Assembly (NCBI RefSeq): GCF_017104965.1
Contig: NZ_JAAGPR010000006.1
Coordinates: 248,001 to 312,000, forward strand
DNA length: 64,000 nt
Direction of reading: 5' to 3'
Source of the DNA: Paraburkholderia sp. Ac-20340
GTDB lineage: Bacteria > Pseudomonadota > Gammaproteobacteria > Burkholderiales > Burkholderiaceae
In this document: positions 35,116-44,021 of the stretch, piece after piece
Layout of the letters: every line of letters starts with the position of its first letter
How positions within the stretch are numbered: position 1 is the first letter of the stretch
Made by a program: the position numbers and the translations under genes
The notes under the pieces: generated by a model
What the model was told of the DNA's origin: nothing
Database searches by the model: none
What the model saw: the letters and a program-made list of their open reading frames with translations, nothing else

Positions 35116-35828
35116 CAGGAATCGACGCCGGCCACCAGCATATAGCCGATGCCCCAGACGGTCTTGATGAAACGCGGCTTGGCCGGATCTTCCTCGACGA
35201 TCTGGCGCAGCCGCAGAATCTGCACATCGACGCTGCGATCGAGCGCGTTGTGATCGCGTCCGCGTGCGCGCGCGAGCAGGTTTTCGCGGCTCACGGCGCG
35301 ATTGGGCGATGAGCCGAGCGCGTGCAGCAGCAACATCTGCGCGGAATGCACGTCGATGGGCACGCCGTCGCGCATGAGCGTCTGCTGGCCGACATCGAAG
35401 ACGAAATCGCCGAAACGCAGCCGCTGCGAGGTCACCGTCGGGTCGCCCGCGGCCATTTTCTGGCGGCGCAGCAAGGCTTTCACGCGCGCAACCAGTTCGT
35501 CGGGCAGAAAGGGTTTGGCGAGATAGTCGTCGGCGCCGGTTTCGAGGCCGATCACCTTGTCCGCCGCATCGCCTTTTGCGGTGAGCATGAGGATCGGCAA
35601 GGTGTGGCCTTCGGCGCGCAGGCGGCGGCACACGCTCAGGCCGTCCTCGGGCTCCATCATCAGATCGAGCACGAGCAGGTCGTAGGGCTCGCGCTGTAGC
35701 ATGCGGTCGAGGCGCTTGCCGTCCGCGACGGCGCGCACCTCGAAGCCGTGGCCGCTCAGGAAGCGTTGCAGCATGTTGCGCAGCTCGGCTTCGTCGTCCA
35801 GCACGATGATGCGGTTTGCCTGCTCCAT
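35115..35828 (-). CDS. OmpR-family response regulator
   Basis: A 237-residue regulator. Receiver: Asp11/Asp12 (VLDDEAE), phosphorylated Asp55 (LLVLDLMM), Thr/Lys in MLTAKGD and LAKPFLPDEL. The C-terminal winged helix ends in RFIKTVWGIGYML. GGAGG precedes the ATG at 35828. It is encoded directly upstream of the kinase, with a 1-nt stop/start overlap. Confidence 0.92.
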   Translation of the reverse strand: MEQANRIIVLDDEAELRNMLQRFLSGHGFEVRAVADGKRLDRMLQREPYDLLVLDLMMEPEDGLSVCRRLRAEGHTLPILMLTAKGDAADKVIGLETGADDYLAKPFLPDELVARVKALLRRQKMAAGDPTVTSQRLRFGDFVFDVGQQTLMRDGVPIDVHSAQMLLLHALGSSPNRAVSRENLLARARGRDHNALDRSVDVQILRLRQIVEEDPAKPRFIKTVWGIGYMLVAGVDS

Positions 35829-35917
35829 GGCCGCCTCCGGCGGTAGTCGATGCGGATGGTGCGAATGATGCGCCGTCAAAGGCGCGCCATCCGCACCAGG
35901 GTTTGCGCGTGCCGCGG

Positions 35918-36226
35918 TCATCGGCTCGCGGCGGCGCGTGCGCGCATGAAGTCTTCGATCTGCGCGAGCGTAACGAATCCAGCGTGCTGTGTGTCGATGG
36001 CGTCGAAATGCTGCGCCACCATCGGCATGCCCGCCTGCGCCTGTTCGCGCGTGAGCTTGCCGTCGTGCGTGGTGTTGGCCTGCGCAAAGCGGGTCTGCAA
36101 CTGCGAGAGCGCGCGGGCCATGCGCTCGTTCGTGGCGGGCGCGGCAGCGGGCGCCGCCGGTAAGCCTTGCGCCGCAGCCGCTGCTGAAACGATACACAAA
36201 ATCAGGGGGACGATCATCTTCTTCAT
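35918..36226 (-). CDS. Secreted EF-hand-like protein
   Basis: A 102-residue protein with a signal peptide (about 1-20) and an Ala/Pro linker. Two loops resemble EF-hands: NTTHDGKLTREQA and DTQHAGFVTLAQIEDF, each with several of the expected ligands but His/Gln at some positions. It lies 89 bp upstream of the response regulator and may share its transcript, as a periplasmic metal-binding partner of the system. Function unknown. Confidence 0.7.
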   Translation of the reverse strand: MKKMIVPLILCIVSAAAAAQGLPAAPAAAPATNERMARALSQLQTRFAQANTTHDGKLTREQAQAGMPMVAQHFDAIDTQHAGFVTLAQIEDFMRARAAASR

Positions 36227-36301
36227 GGTGTGCTCCGTAGGGTGGCCGACATAGCGTGCCGGCCGGTCAGGGGAAATCGGATAAAGGCATCGGCAAATAC
36301 A

Positions 36302-37297
36302 TCAGGCCCAGTGCGCGGGGACCCACACGGCGCCCGCCCAGTGGCCCGGCACCCAGATCGCGGCGCGCGGCGCGGCATACACGGGGCGCGGGGCGATATA
36401 GACGGCACGCGGCAGCGGACGGCCGACGTACACGACTTTAGGCGGCGGCGGGGCGACGTAGACAACCTTCGGTGCCGCTGCGACGTAGACCGTTTTCGGC
36501 GGGGGCGGCGGCACGTAGACGGCTTTCGGCGCGGGCGTGACATAGACCGCCGTGTTCGCGGGCGGCGGCGCAGGCGTGACGATCACGGGCGCCGGCACCG
36601 GAGCGGGAACAGGCGCGACGGCAACGGTAGCGCCGACTGCCACCGTGCTGCCGCCTGTCACGACCGTCGTACCGCCAGTAGTGCCGCCGGCCACGACCGT
36701 CGTGCCATGCACGACCGTGCTGCCGCCCGAAGTCGTCACCACGCCGGGTGCAACGCGGGTCGCGCTGCCCGAATGCGTGTACGTGCCGCCATCCGTCCCC
36801 GTAACCGTGCCGGCGCGCGAACAGGTCGAGCCTGCGCAGTTCGTCGAGGCGTTGTGGCTCACGCTGTTGCCGTTGGCCGCCGTGACCGTGCCCGTCGACG
36901 AATACTGGCCGGGCGCCGTGCGCGTCACGCTGCCCGAAGTCGAGGCGCTGCGGCCATCTTCGCCGGTCATCGTGCCGGTGTGCGAGCAGGTGCCGCCCGC
37001 GCAGCTCGTATCGCCCGCATGCTGGACCGAACGTCCGTTCGGGCCGACCGCCGTGCCGCTATTCGAGAACTGCCCCGGCGCGGTGCGGGTGACGTTGCCC
37101 GTGTTGGTGGCGACGCCGCCCCAAGGACCGACCACGCCGCCCGCATGCTGGCAACTTCCGCCGCTGCACGAACCCGCATGCGCAGCGTTATAGGTGCCGT
37201 GCGGCGTATAAGCGGTGCCGTGGCCAGACCAGCCTGCGAAAGCGGGGGCGCTGGCAAGCGCAATAAACGTGGCGGCGACGAGGGTGAGCGGTTTCAT
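36302..37297 (-). CDS. Secreted repeat protein with CxGGxC units and Tyr/Pro/Val repeats
   Basis: A 331-residue protein with a signal peptide (1-21, APAFA). Two full 55-residue repeats beginning GNVTRTAPGQ and GSVTRTAPGQ each hold a CAGxTC cysteine pair; partial copies flank them. A Thr/Val/Gly-rich segment follows (GGSTVVHGTTVVAGG). The last third repeats KAVYVPPPPPKTVYVAAAPK-like units. It ends in WVPGHWAGAVWVPAHWA, resembling the YXWXXGXW-repeat family. An envelope or surface location is likely. Function unknown. Confidence 0.72.
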   Translation of the reverse strand: MKPLTLVAATFIALASAPAFAGWSGHGTAYTPHGTYNAAHAGSCSGGSCQHAGGVVGPWGGVATNTGNVTRTAPGQFSNSGTAVGPNGRSVQHAGDTSCAGGTCSHTGTMTGEDGRSASTSGSVTRTAPGQYSSTGTVTAANGNSVSHNASTNCAGSTCSRAGTVTGTDGGTYTHSGSATRVAPGVVTTSGGSTVVHGTTVVAGGTTGGTTVVTGGSTVAVGATVAVAPVPAPVPAPVIVTPAPPPANTAVYVTPAPKAVYVPPPPPKTVYVAAAPKVVYVAPPPPKVVYVGRPLPRAVYIAPRPVYAAPRAAIWVPGHWAGAVWVPAHWA

Positions 37298-37649
37298 CAG
37301 AGATCCTTGCGATTGCAGCGGTGAGAGCGGGGCGGTTCGTTTCAGGACACGTTTCGGGCGTTCCGGCGTGTCAGCGGAACGAACTATAGGGCGGTGCCCG
37401 CCGCAAGTCGCGTGCAAAACCATGTCGCGGTGTTACATCTCGCCGCGGCTTTTGCCGGCATCGCCAACCCGCACGGGGCAAGGCGAAGCGGCCGCTTGCC
37501 GGGCCATTTCCCGCATGACACACGACGACATAATTCGCGCGTGGTGTTTCGCGCAGTGCGCCTCTACAGTGCGTTCATCCGACGCGACGACCACACACGA
37601 TTCGAACCCGCGTCCTCTTTCACCCCGCGCTCATTCGCACATCGTCATC
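37298..37649. other. Divergent intergenic region
   Basis: 352 bp between the repeat protein and the sterol-desaturase-like gene, holding both promoters. No clear gene or palindrome seen. Confidence 0.45.
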
Positions 37650-38558
37650 ATGCTCACCACTGGAAAACTCGCGTATTACGTCACGCTGCTTATCGTTACC
37701 GCTTCGCTGATCGAAGCGGCCTGGCTCACCTTCCGCAAGCGCCGCGCAGGCGATGCCGCATTCGACTGGTCCGAAGTCTGGATTTCGCTCGCCGATCTCG
37801 CCGGACGAAAACTGTTCGCGCTCCTGCCCATTTCAATCGCCGCGCCGATCTTTCATTTCGCGTGGGAACATCGGCTTTTCATGCTCTCGATCGATAACTT
37901 CACGCTGGCGTTCTTTGTCTTTATCGGCCAGGAATTCTGCTATTACTGGTATCACCGCGCTTCGCACCGCATGCGCTTTTTCTGGGCCACGCATGCCGTT
38001 CATCATTCGCCGAATCAATTGACGCTTTCGTCGGCGTATCGGCTTGGCTGGACCGGCAAACTCACGGGCCCCGTGATGTTTTTCGCGCCGCTGGTGTGGC
38101 TGGGCGTGCGTCCCGAAGTCGTGCTCGCGATTCTCTCGTTCAATCTGCTTTATCAGTTCTGGCTGCATAACACGTGGATTCCCAGACTCGGCTGGCTGGA
38201 GTACGTGTTCAATACGCCTTCCGCGCATCGCGTGCATCATGCGTCGAATGTCGATTACCTCGATGCGAATTACGGCGGCGTACTGATCGTGTTCGATCGC
38301 CTGTTTGGCACCTATGTGGCCGAGCGCGCCGATGAGCCTTGCCGCTACGGCCTCGTTACGCCGACGCGTTCGCGCAATCCGCTAGTCGTCGAATTCGAGC
38401 ATTGGGTGAGTCTCGTTCGCGATATCGCGGCGGCGCCCAATCTGTGGACCGCTGTGCGTCATGTGATCCTGCCGCCGGGCTGGAGCGCGGACGGCAAGGG
38501 CGAAACCACCGAGGAGCTGCGCAAACGCAGTCTCGCGACGGTGCGCACGGATGCTTGA
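37650..38558 (+). CDS. Sterol desaturase / fatty acid hydroxylase family protein
   Basis: A 302-residue membrane di-iron enzyme. The histidine boxes are HRASH, HAVHH and HRVHHASN, with a fourth His in WLHNTW, and at least three hydrophobic segments. Family members hydroxylate or desaturate lipids. The ATG at 37650 opens just before the first helix. The substrate is unknown. The SDR gene 148 bp downstream may act in the same lipid pathway. Confidence 0.87.
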   Translation: MLTTGKLAYYVTLLIVTASLIEAAWLTFRKRRAGDAAFDWSEVWISLADLAGRKLFALLPISIAAPIFHFAWEHRLFMLSIDNFTLAFFVFIGQEFCYYWYHRASHRMRFFWATHAVHHSPNQLTLSSAYRLGWTGKLTGPVMFFAPLVWLGVRPEVVLAILSFNLLYQFWLHNTWIPRLGWLEYVFNTPSAHRVHHASNVDYLDANYGGVLIVFDRLFGTYVAERADEPCRYGLVTPTRSRNPLVVEFEHWVSLVRDIAAAPNLWTAVRHVILPPGWSADGKGETTEELRKRSLATVRTDA

Positions 38559-38706
38559 ATGACGTCGATGAAATGCGCGAGCACGGTTGCCGCAAACGGC
38601 CGGCTCGGTTAACGTGGCGGCCCGCAGCGGCTTTGGGCCGCTGCAACGTTTTCGAACCCGTCGTCCTTTATGCGGGCGACTTTTTCGCAGAAAGCAGGCA
38701 ATCAGA

Positions 38707-39417
38707 ATGGATAACTCAGTGAACGGCAAGACGGTGGCGATCACCGGCGGCTTCGGCAGCCTTGGACTGGCGACGGCGCAGTTTCTGGCGGCGCGCGGCG
38801 CACGCGTGGCGCTGATCGGCCGAGGCGCGGCGCCTGGCGCCAACGCGCTGCCGGCCGCACTCAAGGACGCCGTGTGCCTGGGCGGCGTCGATCTGGTGGA
38901 CGCTCAGGCCGCCTCAGCGGCGCTGGCCAGAGCCGCTGAGGCGCTGGGCGGACTCGACGCGCTGGTCAATATCGCGGGCGCGTTCCGCTGGGAAACGATC
39001 GCCGATGGCGATGCAGGCACCTGGGATCTGATGTTCGATCTGAACGTGAAGACCGCGCTGAATGCGTCGAAGGCTGCGCTGCCGGCGTTGCTCGCGCGCG
39101 GCGCGGGCCGCATCGTCAATATCGGGGCGGGCGCGGGGCAGAAGGCGGGCATGGGGATGGGCGCGTATGCGGCGTCGAAGGCTGGCGTAGCGCGCCTGAC
39201 CGAGGCGCTGGCCGAAGAACTCAAGGATAAGGGCGTGACGGTCAATGCGGTCCTGCCGAGTATTATCGACACGCCGCAAAATCGCGCCGATATGCCCGAC
39301 GCCGATTTCACCCGCTGGGTTCAGTCCGATGAAATCGCCGCGGTGATTGCGTTTCTGATTTCGTCGGATGCGCGCGCGGTGACGGGCGCTGCGATTGCGG
39401 TGAACGGGCGCGTTTGA
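38707..39417 (+). CDS. SDR family oxidoreductase lacking the canonical Ser
   Basis: A 236-residue SDR. The cofactor site TGGFGSLGLA and NIAG (about 89-92) are present, and Tyr and Lys remain in AYAASKAG. Where the catalytic Ser is expected (NIGS in PhaB) this protein reads NIGAGAG. It may still reduce with an altered mechanism, or it may belong to an SDR subgroup without that Ser. It lies on the same strand as the desaturase-like gene. Confidence 0.82.
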   Translation: MDNSVNGKTVAITGGFGSLGLATAQFLAARGARVALIGRGAAPGANALPAALKDAVCLGGVDLVDAQAASAALARAAEALGGLDALVNIAGAFRWETIADGDAGTWDLMFDLNVKTALNASKAALPALLARGAGRIVNIGAGAGQKAGMGMGAYAASKAGVARLTEALAEELKDKGVTVNAVLPSIIDTPQNRADMPDADFTRWVQSDEIAAVIAFLISSDARAVTGAAIAVNGRV

Positions 39418-39444
39418 TCGGAGTGTGATGGCGCTCGTGCGGGC

Positions 39445-39771
39445 CTAGTGTCCGTGCCCGCCGCTGCCATGGCCACCGCCGCTTTGCCAGGTGCCGCCGC
39501 CATGACCGCCTCCATGCCAGCCGCCGTGGCCGCCATGCCAGCCGCGTCCGCCGTAACAGCATCCGCCGCCCCACCAGGCCACGCCGAAACTCGGCCCGTA
39601 GTAATAATCGGGGTAATAGCCGTACCCATACGGATAACCGTAGGCGTACGGATACGAATAGCCATAGCCAGCGTCGTAATAGCCCGGGTAGCCTGGATAG
39701 GGCGCGACTGCACATCCTGCGAGTGCAGCGGCCGCGCCGATTGCTCCAATTACGCAGATGAAACGGTACAC
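39445..39771 (-). CDS. Small Tyr/Gly/His-rich lipoprotein
   Basis: A 108-residue lipoprotein starting at GTG 39771 (GGGGAG lies upstream). The lipobox is AALAGC. The mature part is a Tyr/Pro/Gly array (YPGYPGYYDAGYGYSYPY), then WWGGGCCYGG and a His/Gly-rich tail. Such low-complexity lipoproteins are common near metal-responsive genes. Function unknown. It lies downstream of the PepSY gene, separated by a strong hairpin. Confidence 0.68.
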   Translation of the reverse strand: MYRFICVIGAIGAAAALAGCAVAPYPGYPGYYDAGYGYSYPYAYGYPYGYGYYPDYYYGPSFGVAWWGGGCCYGGRGWHGGHGGWHGGGHGGGTWQSGGGHGSGGHGH

Positions 39772-39834
39772 AGTGGTCTCCCCTCGATACTGCTTTGGCA
39801 TCGCGGAGAGGGCACAGGTTCACGGGCAATTGTG

Positions 39835-39872
39835 TCCGCAGATTACTGGCACGCACGCCAGTAATCTGCGGA
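39835..39872. repeat. Perfect 16-bp hairpin downstream of the TonB/PepSY genes
   Basis: TCCGCAGATTACTGGC pairs perfectly with GCCAGTAATCTGCGGA over a 6-nt loop. It lies 7 bp past the PepSY stop. There is no T tract, so a transcript-end or mRNA-stability element is likelier than a classic terminator. Confidence 0.7.
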
Positions 39873-39879
39873 TGATTCG

Positions 39880-41364
39880 TCAGGAAGACGAAAGATTGCG
39901 CGAGCGACCGAAAGCCAGCCAGTCGAGCAGCAGAACGGCCAGAATCGTTGCGCCCATTAGCGGGAAAATCACGGCCAGCAGGGCCAGGCCGATCTTCCAT
40001 GCACGCATCGGCGGCGCAGCGCGTTCGCGCGACGGTGCGCCCACCGTGCGCGAAGGACGGCGCAGCCACCACATCACGAAACCCGTCACCGCAAGCGCGG
40101 CCAGGCCGAGTGAAATGACCGTGCAGACGATCTGGTTCGCAAGGCCAAAATAGCGGCCCATATGCAGCGATGTGCCGTACGAAATGACCTGCGAAACCGC
40201 GCCGTAATCGGCGTAATGGATATCCTTGAGCACCTTCCCGCTGTATTGATCGATATAGACGGTGCGCTCTTTCTGCGGGTCCGCGGGAAAATACGACACG
40301 GTGTAGACGGCCGAGGGCGTGGCGGGCAGCGCGACATCGTAGCCGCTGGCCACGCCGGAATCGCGCATGAGCGCGACGACCTGATCGAGCGTAAAACGCG
40401 TGTTCTCCTGCGCCGCTGTATCGGGCGATTGCGGCACCTTGACCGCGCCTACGGCCCACGGCACGTTAGGCAAGGGCAGATCGTCCATCACCATGCCGGG
40501 CATCGAGGACATATCGTGGCCCGCGTGTTCGGCGTGATCCGTCTGGGAAGACGCGCCAGGCAACGTGGATTTCAACGGCAAACCGCCGCCCCATGCGCCT
40601 CGCGGTGCGCCGACATTCACGCGTGTCGCCAGCGCCTTGAACTGTTTGCCCCACGATCCCGTCCACGGCAGACCGCTCACGACAAACGCCAGCGCGCCCA
40701 CCGCGAGCCAGATGCCGATCACGCTATGCAGACTCTTCCACCACGGTCTGCCTTTCGTACTGAAACGCGGCCAAAGCGCACTGCGCAGCGAAGTCCGTTT
40801 ACCGTCGGTCGCAACACGCGGCCACCAGAGCGCGATGCCCGTGCCGATCATCACCAGCGTCCAGCACGCGGCCAGTTCCATCAACAATTCGCCAGGTTTG
40901 CCGAGCAGCAACTTGCGATGCAGCATGCGATCCACCTGCATGAAGCGGCTATCGACATCGAGCGTGCCGAGCACGTCGCCGCTATACGGATTCACATAGA
41001 CGCTTTCCTTGCGACCATTGGCAAGCGCAAAAACGAATTCCGCGCTGCGCGCAGGACTGGCTTCGATATGCGCGCGTATGGGTTTTGCCTCGGGCGGCAG
41101 CGCTGTGCGGGCTTTATCAAGCAGCGTATCGGCAGGCAGACGCGGAGAATCGGCCGGTGTCACCACCAGACGATGCGGATAAAGCAGCGGCTCGATTTGC
41201 GGCTGAAAGCAGTAGATCGTGCCGGTGATCGCCAGCACGATCAAAAACGGCATGACGAAAAGGCCGGCATAAAAATGCCAGCGCCATAGCGTGCGATAGC
41301 CAGGGTGAACGGCACCGGCAGCGCGCGCAGTGCGCGTGCCGGAAGCAGGCAGCGTAGCGGACAT
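39880..41364 (-). CDS. PepSY-domain membrane protein (iron/copper-reductase-like)
   Basis: A 494-residue protein with four main hydrophobic segments and a large periplasmic part, like the PiuB/FhuF-associated PepSY TM family. The opening WRWHFYAGLFVMPFLIVLA is the family's first helix. An internal stretch HAEHAGHDMSSMPGMVM is rich in His and Met, typical of copper-binding loops. Start at 41364 has AGGA at 7 nt; a longer start at 41412 would overlap the TonB stop codon. Likely handles metal or metal-chelate reduction with the TonB receptor. Confidence 0.82.
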   Translation of the reverse strand: MSATLPASGTRTARAAGAVHPGYRTLWRWHFYAGLFVMPFLIVLAITGTIYCFQPQIEPLLYPHRLVVTPADSPRLPADTLLDKARTALPPEAKPIRAHIEASPARSAEFVFALANGRKESVYVNPYSGDVLGTLDVDSRFMQVDRMLHRKLLLGKPGELLMELAACWTLVMIGTGIALWWPRVATDGKRTSLRSALWPRFSTKGRPWWKSLHSVIGIWLAVGALAFVVSGLPWTGSWGKQFKALATRVNVGAPRGAWGGGLPLKSTLPGASSQTDHAEHAGHDMSSMPGMVMDDLPLPNVPWAVGAVKVPQSPDTAAQENTRFTLDQVVALMRDSGVASGYDVALPATPSAVYTVSYFPADPQKERTVYIDQYSGKVLKDIHYADYGAVSQVISYGTSLHMGRYFGLANQIVCTVISLGLAALAVTGFVMWWLRRPSRTVGAPSRERAAPPMRAWKIGLALLAVIFPLMGATILAVLLLDWLAFGRSRNLSSS

Positions 41365-41408
41365 GATGGGTTCCTGTTGTGATCGATGTGGCGAATGCGA
41401 GCAATCGC

Positions 41409-43778
41409 TCATATGCCGATCTTCGCTTCGACATAGAAAGTGCGGCCCGGATAGGGGTGATAGACGAAGTAGCGCGCGTCGAAAATATTGTCGATGCCTA
41501 CACCAATCTCACTCTTCTTCGTCGGCCGATACGTGTACTTCACATCGGCGACCGTGTAGCTGCTGGTGCCGCCGAAAACGTCCGGGTTGGTATCGGTATT
41601 CGTGAGCGTGTTGTATTGACGGCCCGAATAACGGGCGGCCAGCGTCAGCGCGCTATGGGCATCGAATCGATACGTCGCGACGGCATTTACGCGCCACAAC
41701 GGAATGCGATAAAAGTATTTGCCGACGCTCGCCGGGTTCTGCGCGTTCTCGAGGATTTTCGACTGCGTGTACGCAACGCTGGCCGAAAAATCGAGCCCAT
41801 GCAGTACCACGTCCTGGCCTTGATAGCTCGTTTCCACGCCGCGCGAACGCACCTTGCCGATGTTCTGGAAGTTGGTGACGTTCGGAATCACGGTGGTATC
41901 GGTCTGACTGAAGATGGTGTTCTTCACGTCGTCCTGAAACAGCGTGAAGCGGAACAGACCATTCCAGTGCGCCCATTCGGCAGTGAGTTCTTTCGACAGA
42001 TCGTCTTCGGCTTTCAGATTGGGATTGTTATTGACGATCGACGATCCGTTGATTTGCCCCTGGAACAATTCGCCCACAGTCGGGAAACGATAGGCGCGCG
42101 CAATCGAGGCGCGCAGCGTGAGATCGTCGGTGACATCGAAAGAGAGCGAGGCTTTCGGCGAGAAGTGCTGATCGCTCACGCCCGCATACGGCACCGTCGA
42201 AGCGCCCAGCGACTGATAACCGTCATACGCGCGCCAGTCTTCGTAACGCACGCCATAGACCAGTTTCCAGCGCGGCAGAAAGCGCCACGCGTCCTGCGCG
42301 TAGACGGCCTGCGTTTGCGTTTTGCCGGCGAACGCGTTGGCGAAACTCCCCGCCGGACCGTCGCGCCATGCGAGCGTGTTGTAGGTACGGTTATCGACGA
42401 AGTAATTGTCGTAGTGATAGCCGAACGTCAGCCAATGCGCGCCCAGGCCCGCATCGGGTCGCGCGGGCGTCCACGTGGTCTTGAGGTCGAGCGTTTTCCA
42501 GCCGGTGCCGTCGCCGAGCGTCATCGTGCCCGCGCCGTTGCCGGTTCCGCCCGAACTGGCCGTACGCGCGACGCTGTTGCTTACGTCGTAGTACGAAGCA
42601 AGTGCCTCCGCGTTCCAGCCGGTCGCCTGGTGCGTGCGCAGATTCAGACCATACAGCCAGTTCTCGCTCTGACCGCGGCTGGGCGCCATCGCAGAAGCGG
42701 GAATCGTGTACTCGTACCCGCCGATATTGACCTTGCCGCTATAAACGGGATTGCCGTTATCGTCGTAGAGAAACGTCGACGTCTGGCTACTATAGGTCTG
42801 ATGCCAGTAACCGAGCGTGAATCCGCCCTGCACGGTAGGCGTGAAATCGTATTGCGTGCGCAGCTTGAACTGGTCCTGTACCGTGTGCTCGATGCCTTCG
42901 CCGTTCACGCCTAGCACGACAGTCGGCGTATTGGTCTGGTTCTTGTAGAAGTACGCGCCGTGCACGGGCGTGTCGCTCGCCGTCGCTGGCGTGCTCGATT
43001 GCGCGAGCGTAGCGAACTGCAACGGCTGGCTCGTATTCTCCAGATGATTCACGCCCAGCAGCCAGGAGAACTTGCCGATGCGATCGCCAATCGACGCACT
43101 CATTTCGCTGCCGTTGAAATTCTGGTTCACGCCGTAAAGGCTGAAGTGCTGCGTGAACGCTTTCACATCGGCGTTGGCCTCGAATTTCGAGGGCATGCGC
43201 GTGGTAATCAATACCGTCGCGCCCAGCGAATTGCCCGGATAAAGCGCCGAATACGGTCCGTAAATGACATCGACCTGCTGGATCTGGTCGGGAAACACCA
43301 TCGACCAGCGCGGCGGAAACGCATAGCTGTTACCGAGCAGATTGGACAGCAGCAAACCATCCGAATACACGAGGCCGCGCGCGCTTTGCGTATTGCTCGT
43401 GCCGCGCACGGCAATGATCGAATTCAGGTCGCCGACAAAGCGTTTGCGCACCGCCAGATTCGGCATGTACTTGAGCACGTCTTCGGTATTGACGACGTTC
43501 CAGTTGTTGAACTGCTCGGGCGTGACGGTTTCGACCGTGGCGGGCAGATTTGGATCGACAGCGGACGTGGCCGCGCCGCGCGAGGCCGTGCCTGAAGCGC
43601 TGATCGTGACCGTGGGCAGCGTGGTCGCGCTGGTGGTATCGGCGTCGGCGGCGTGGGCCGATGCGGTGGCGAAAGCAGCAGCGGCGGCAGCCGCGAAAGG
43701 TGCGAGCAGGCACAAGGGCGTGCGCAAGATACGGACGTGCGAAAGCAACCGCGCGCCGCGCGAGGCGGGCGTGAACAT
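41409..43778 (-). CDS. TonB-dependent outer-membrane receptor
   Basis: A 789-residue receptor with a signal peptide (about 1-43). The plug follows (residues about 78-190: ATVETVTPEQFNNWNVVNTE, VDVIYGPYSALYPGNSLGA), then a 22-strand beta-barrel. The C-terminal strand is YPGRTFYVEAKIGI. The ligand cannot be read from sequence; the downstream PepSY gene and upstream DUF2946 gene favour a metal or metallophore, possibly copper. Its TGA overlaps an in-frame ATG of the PepSY gene. Confidence 0.88.
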   Translation of the reverse strand: MFTPASRGARLLSHVRILRTPLCLLAPFAAAAAAAFATASAHAADADTTSATTLPTVTISASGTASRGAATSAVDPNLPATVETVTPEQFNNWNVVNTEDVLKYMPNLAVRKRFVGDLNSIIAVRGTSNTQSARGLVYSDGLLLSNLLGNSYAFPPRWSMVFPDQIQQVDVIYGPYSALYPGNSLGATVLITTRMPSKFEANADVKAFTQHFSLYGVNQNFNGSEMSASIGDRIGKFSWLLGVNHLENTSQPLQFATLAQSSTPATASDTPVHGAYFYKNQTNTPTVVLGVNGEGIEHTVQDQFKLRTQYDFTPTVQGGFTLGYWHQTYSSQTSTFLYDDNGNPVYSGKVNIGGYEYTIPASAMAPSRGQSENWLYGLNLRTHQATGWNAEALASYYDVSNSVARTASSGGTGNGAGTMTLGDGTGWKTLDLKTTWTPARPDAGLGAHWLTFGYHYDNYFVDNRTYNTLAWRDGPAGSFANAFAGKTQTQAVYAQDAWRFLPRWKLVYGVRYEDWRAYDGYQSLGASTVPYAGVSDQHFSPKASLSFDVTDDLTLRASIARAYRFPTVGELFQGQINGSSIVNNNPNLKAEDDLSKELTAEWAHWNGLFRFTLFQDDVKNTIFSQTDTTVIPNVTNFQNIGKVRSRGVETSYQGQDVVLHGLDFSASVAYTQSKILENAQNPASVGKYFYRIPLWRVNAVATYRFDAHSALTLAARYSGRQYNTLTNTDTNPDVFGGTSSYTVADVKYTYRPTKKSEIGVGIDNIFDARYFVYHPYPGRTFYVEAKIGI

Positions 43779-43900
43779 GTGAGGTTTCCCCAGAGCAATA
43801 GACGTGCGGCCGCGGATGGCGCTTCCAGGCGAGCCATTGCGTGTGTGCAGCGCGCGTCTTTATCTGCGTCGAGCCGATGCATGGCCGATGCCCGAGCGCG

Positions 43901-43934
43901 ATCGCAAACGATCACAAACAATCGCAAACGATCA
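43901..43934. repeat. 20-bp-phased direct repeats upstream of the TonB receptor
   Basis: ATCGCAAACGATCA occurs at 43901-43914 and exactly 20 bp later at 43921-43934, with a degenerate copy between them. This is two helical turns, so a protein would meet both on one face of the DNA. The position is 123 bp upstream of the receptor gene. Confidence 0.55.
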
Positions 43935-44021
43935 GCGATCGACGGACAAGCGACGATCAGGCAACGAACAACCGGTAATCAGGCAGAAAAAACGCGAACG
44001 TGCGGCCGATGACGACAGCAG

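Noticed and set aside
41379..42914. 511-residue open frame antisense to the TonB receptor
   Set aside because: No domain seen; the receptor frame has signal peptide, plug and barrel.
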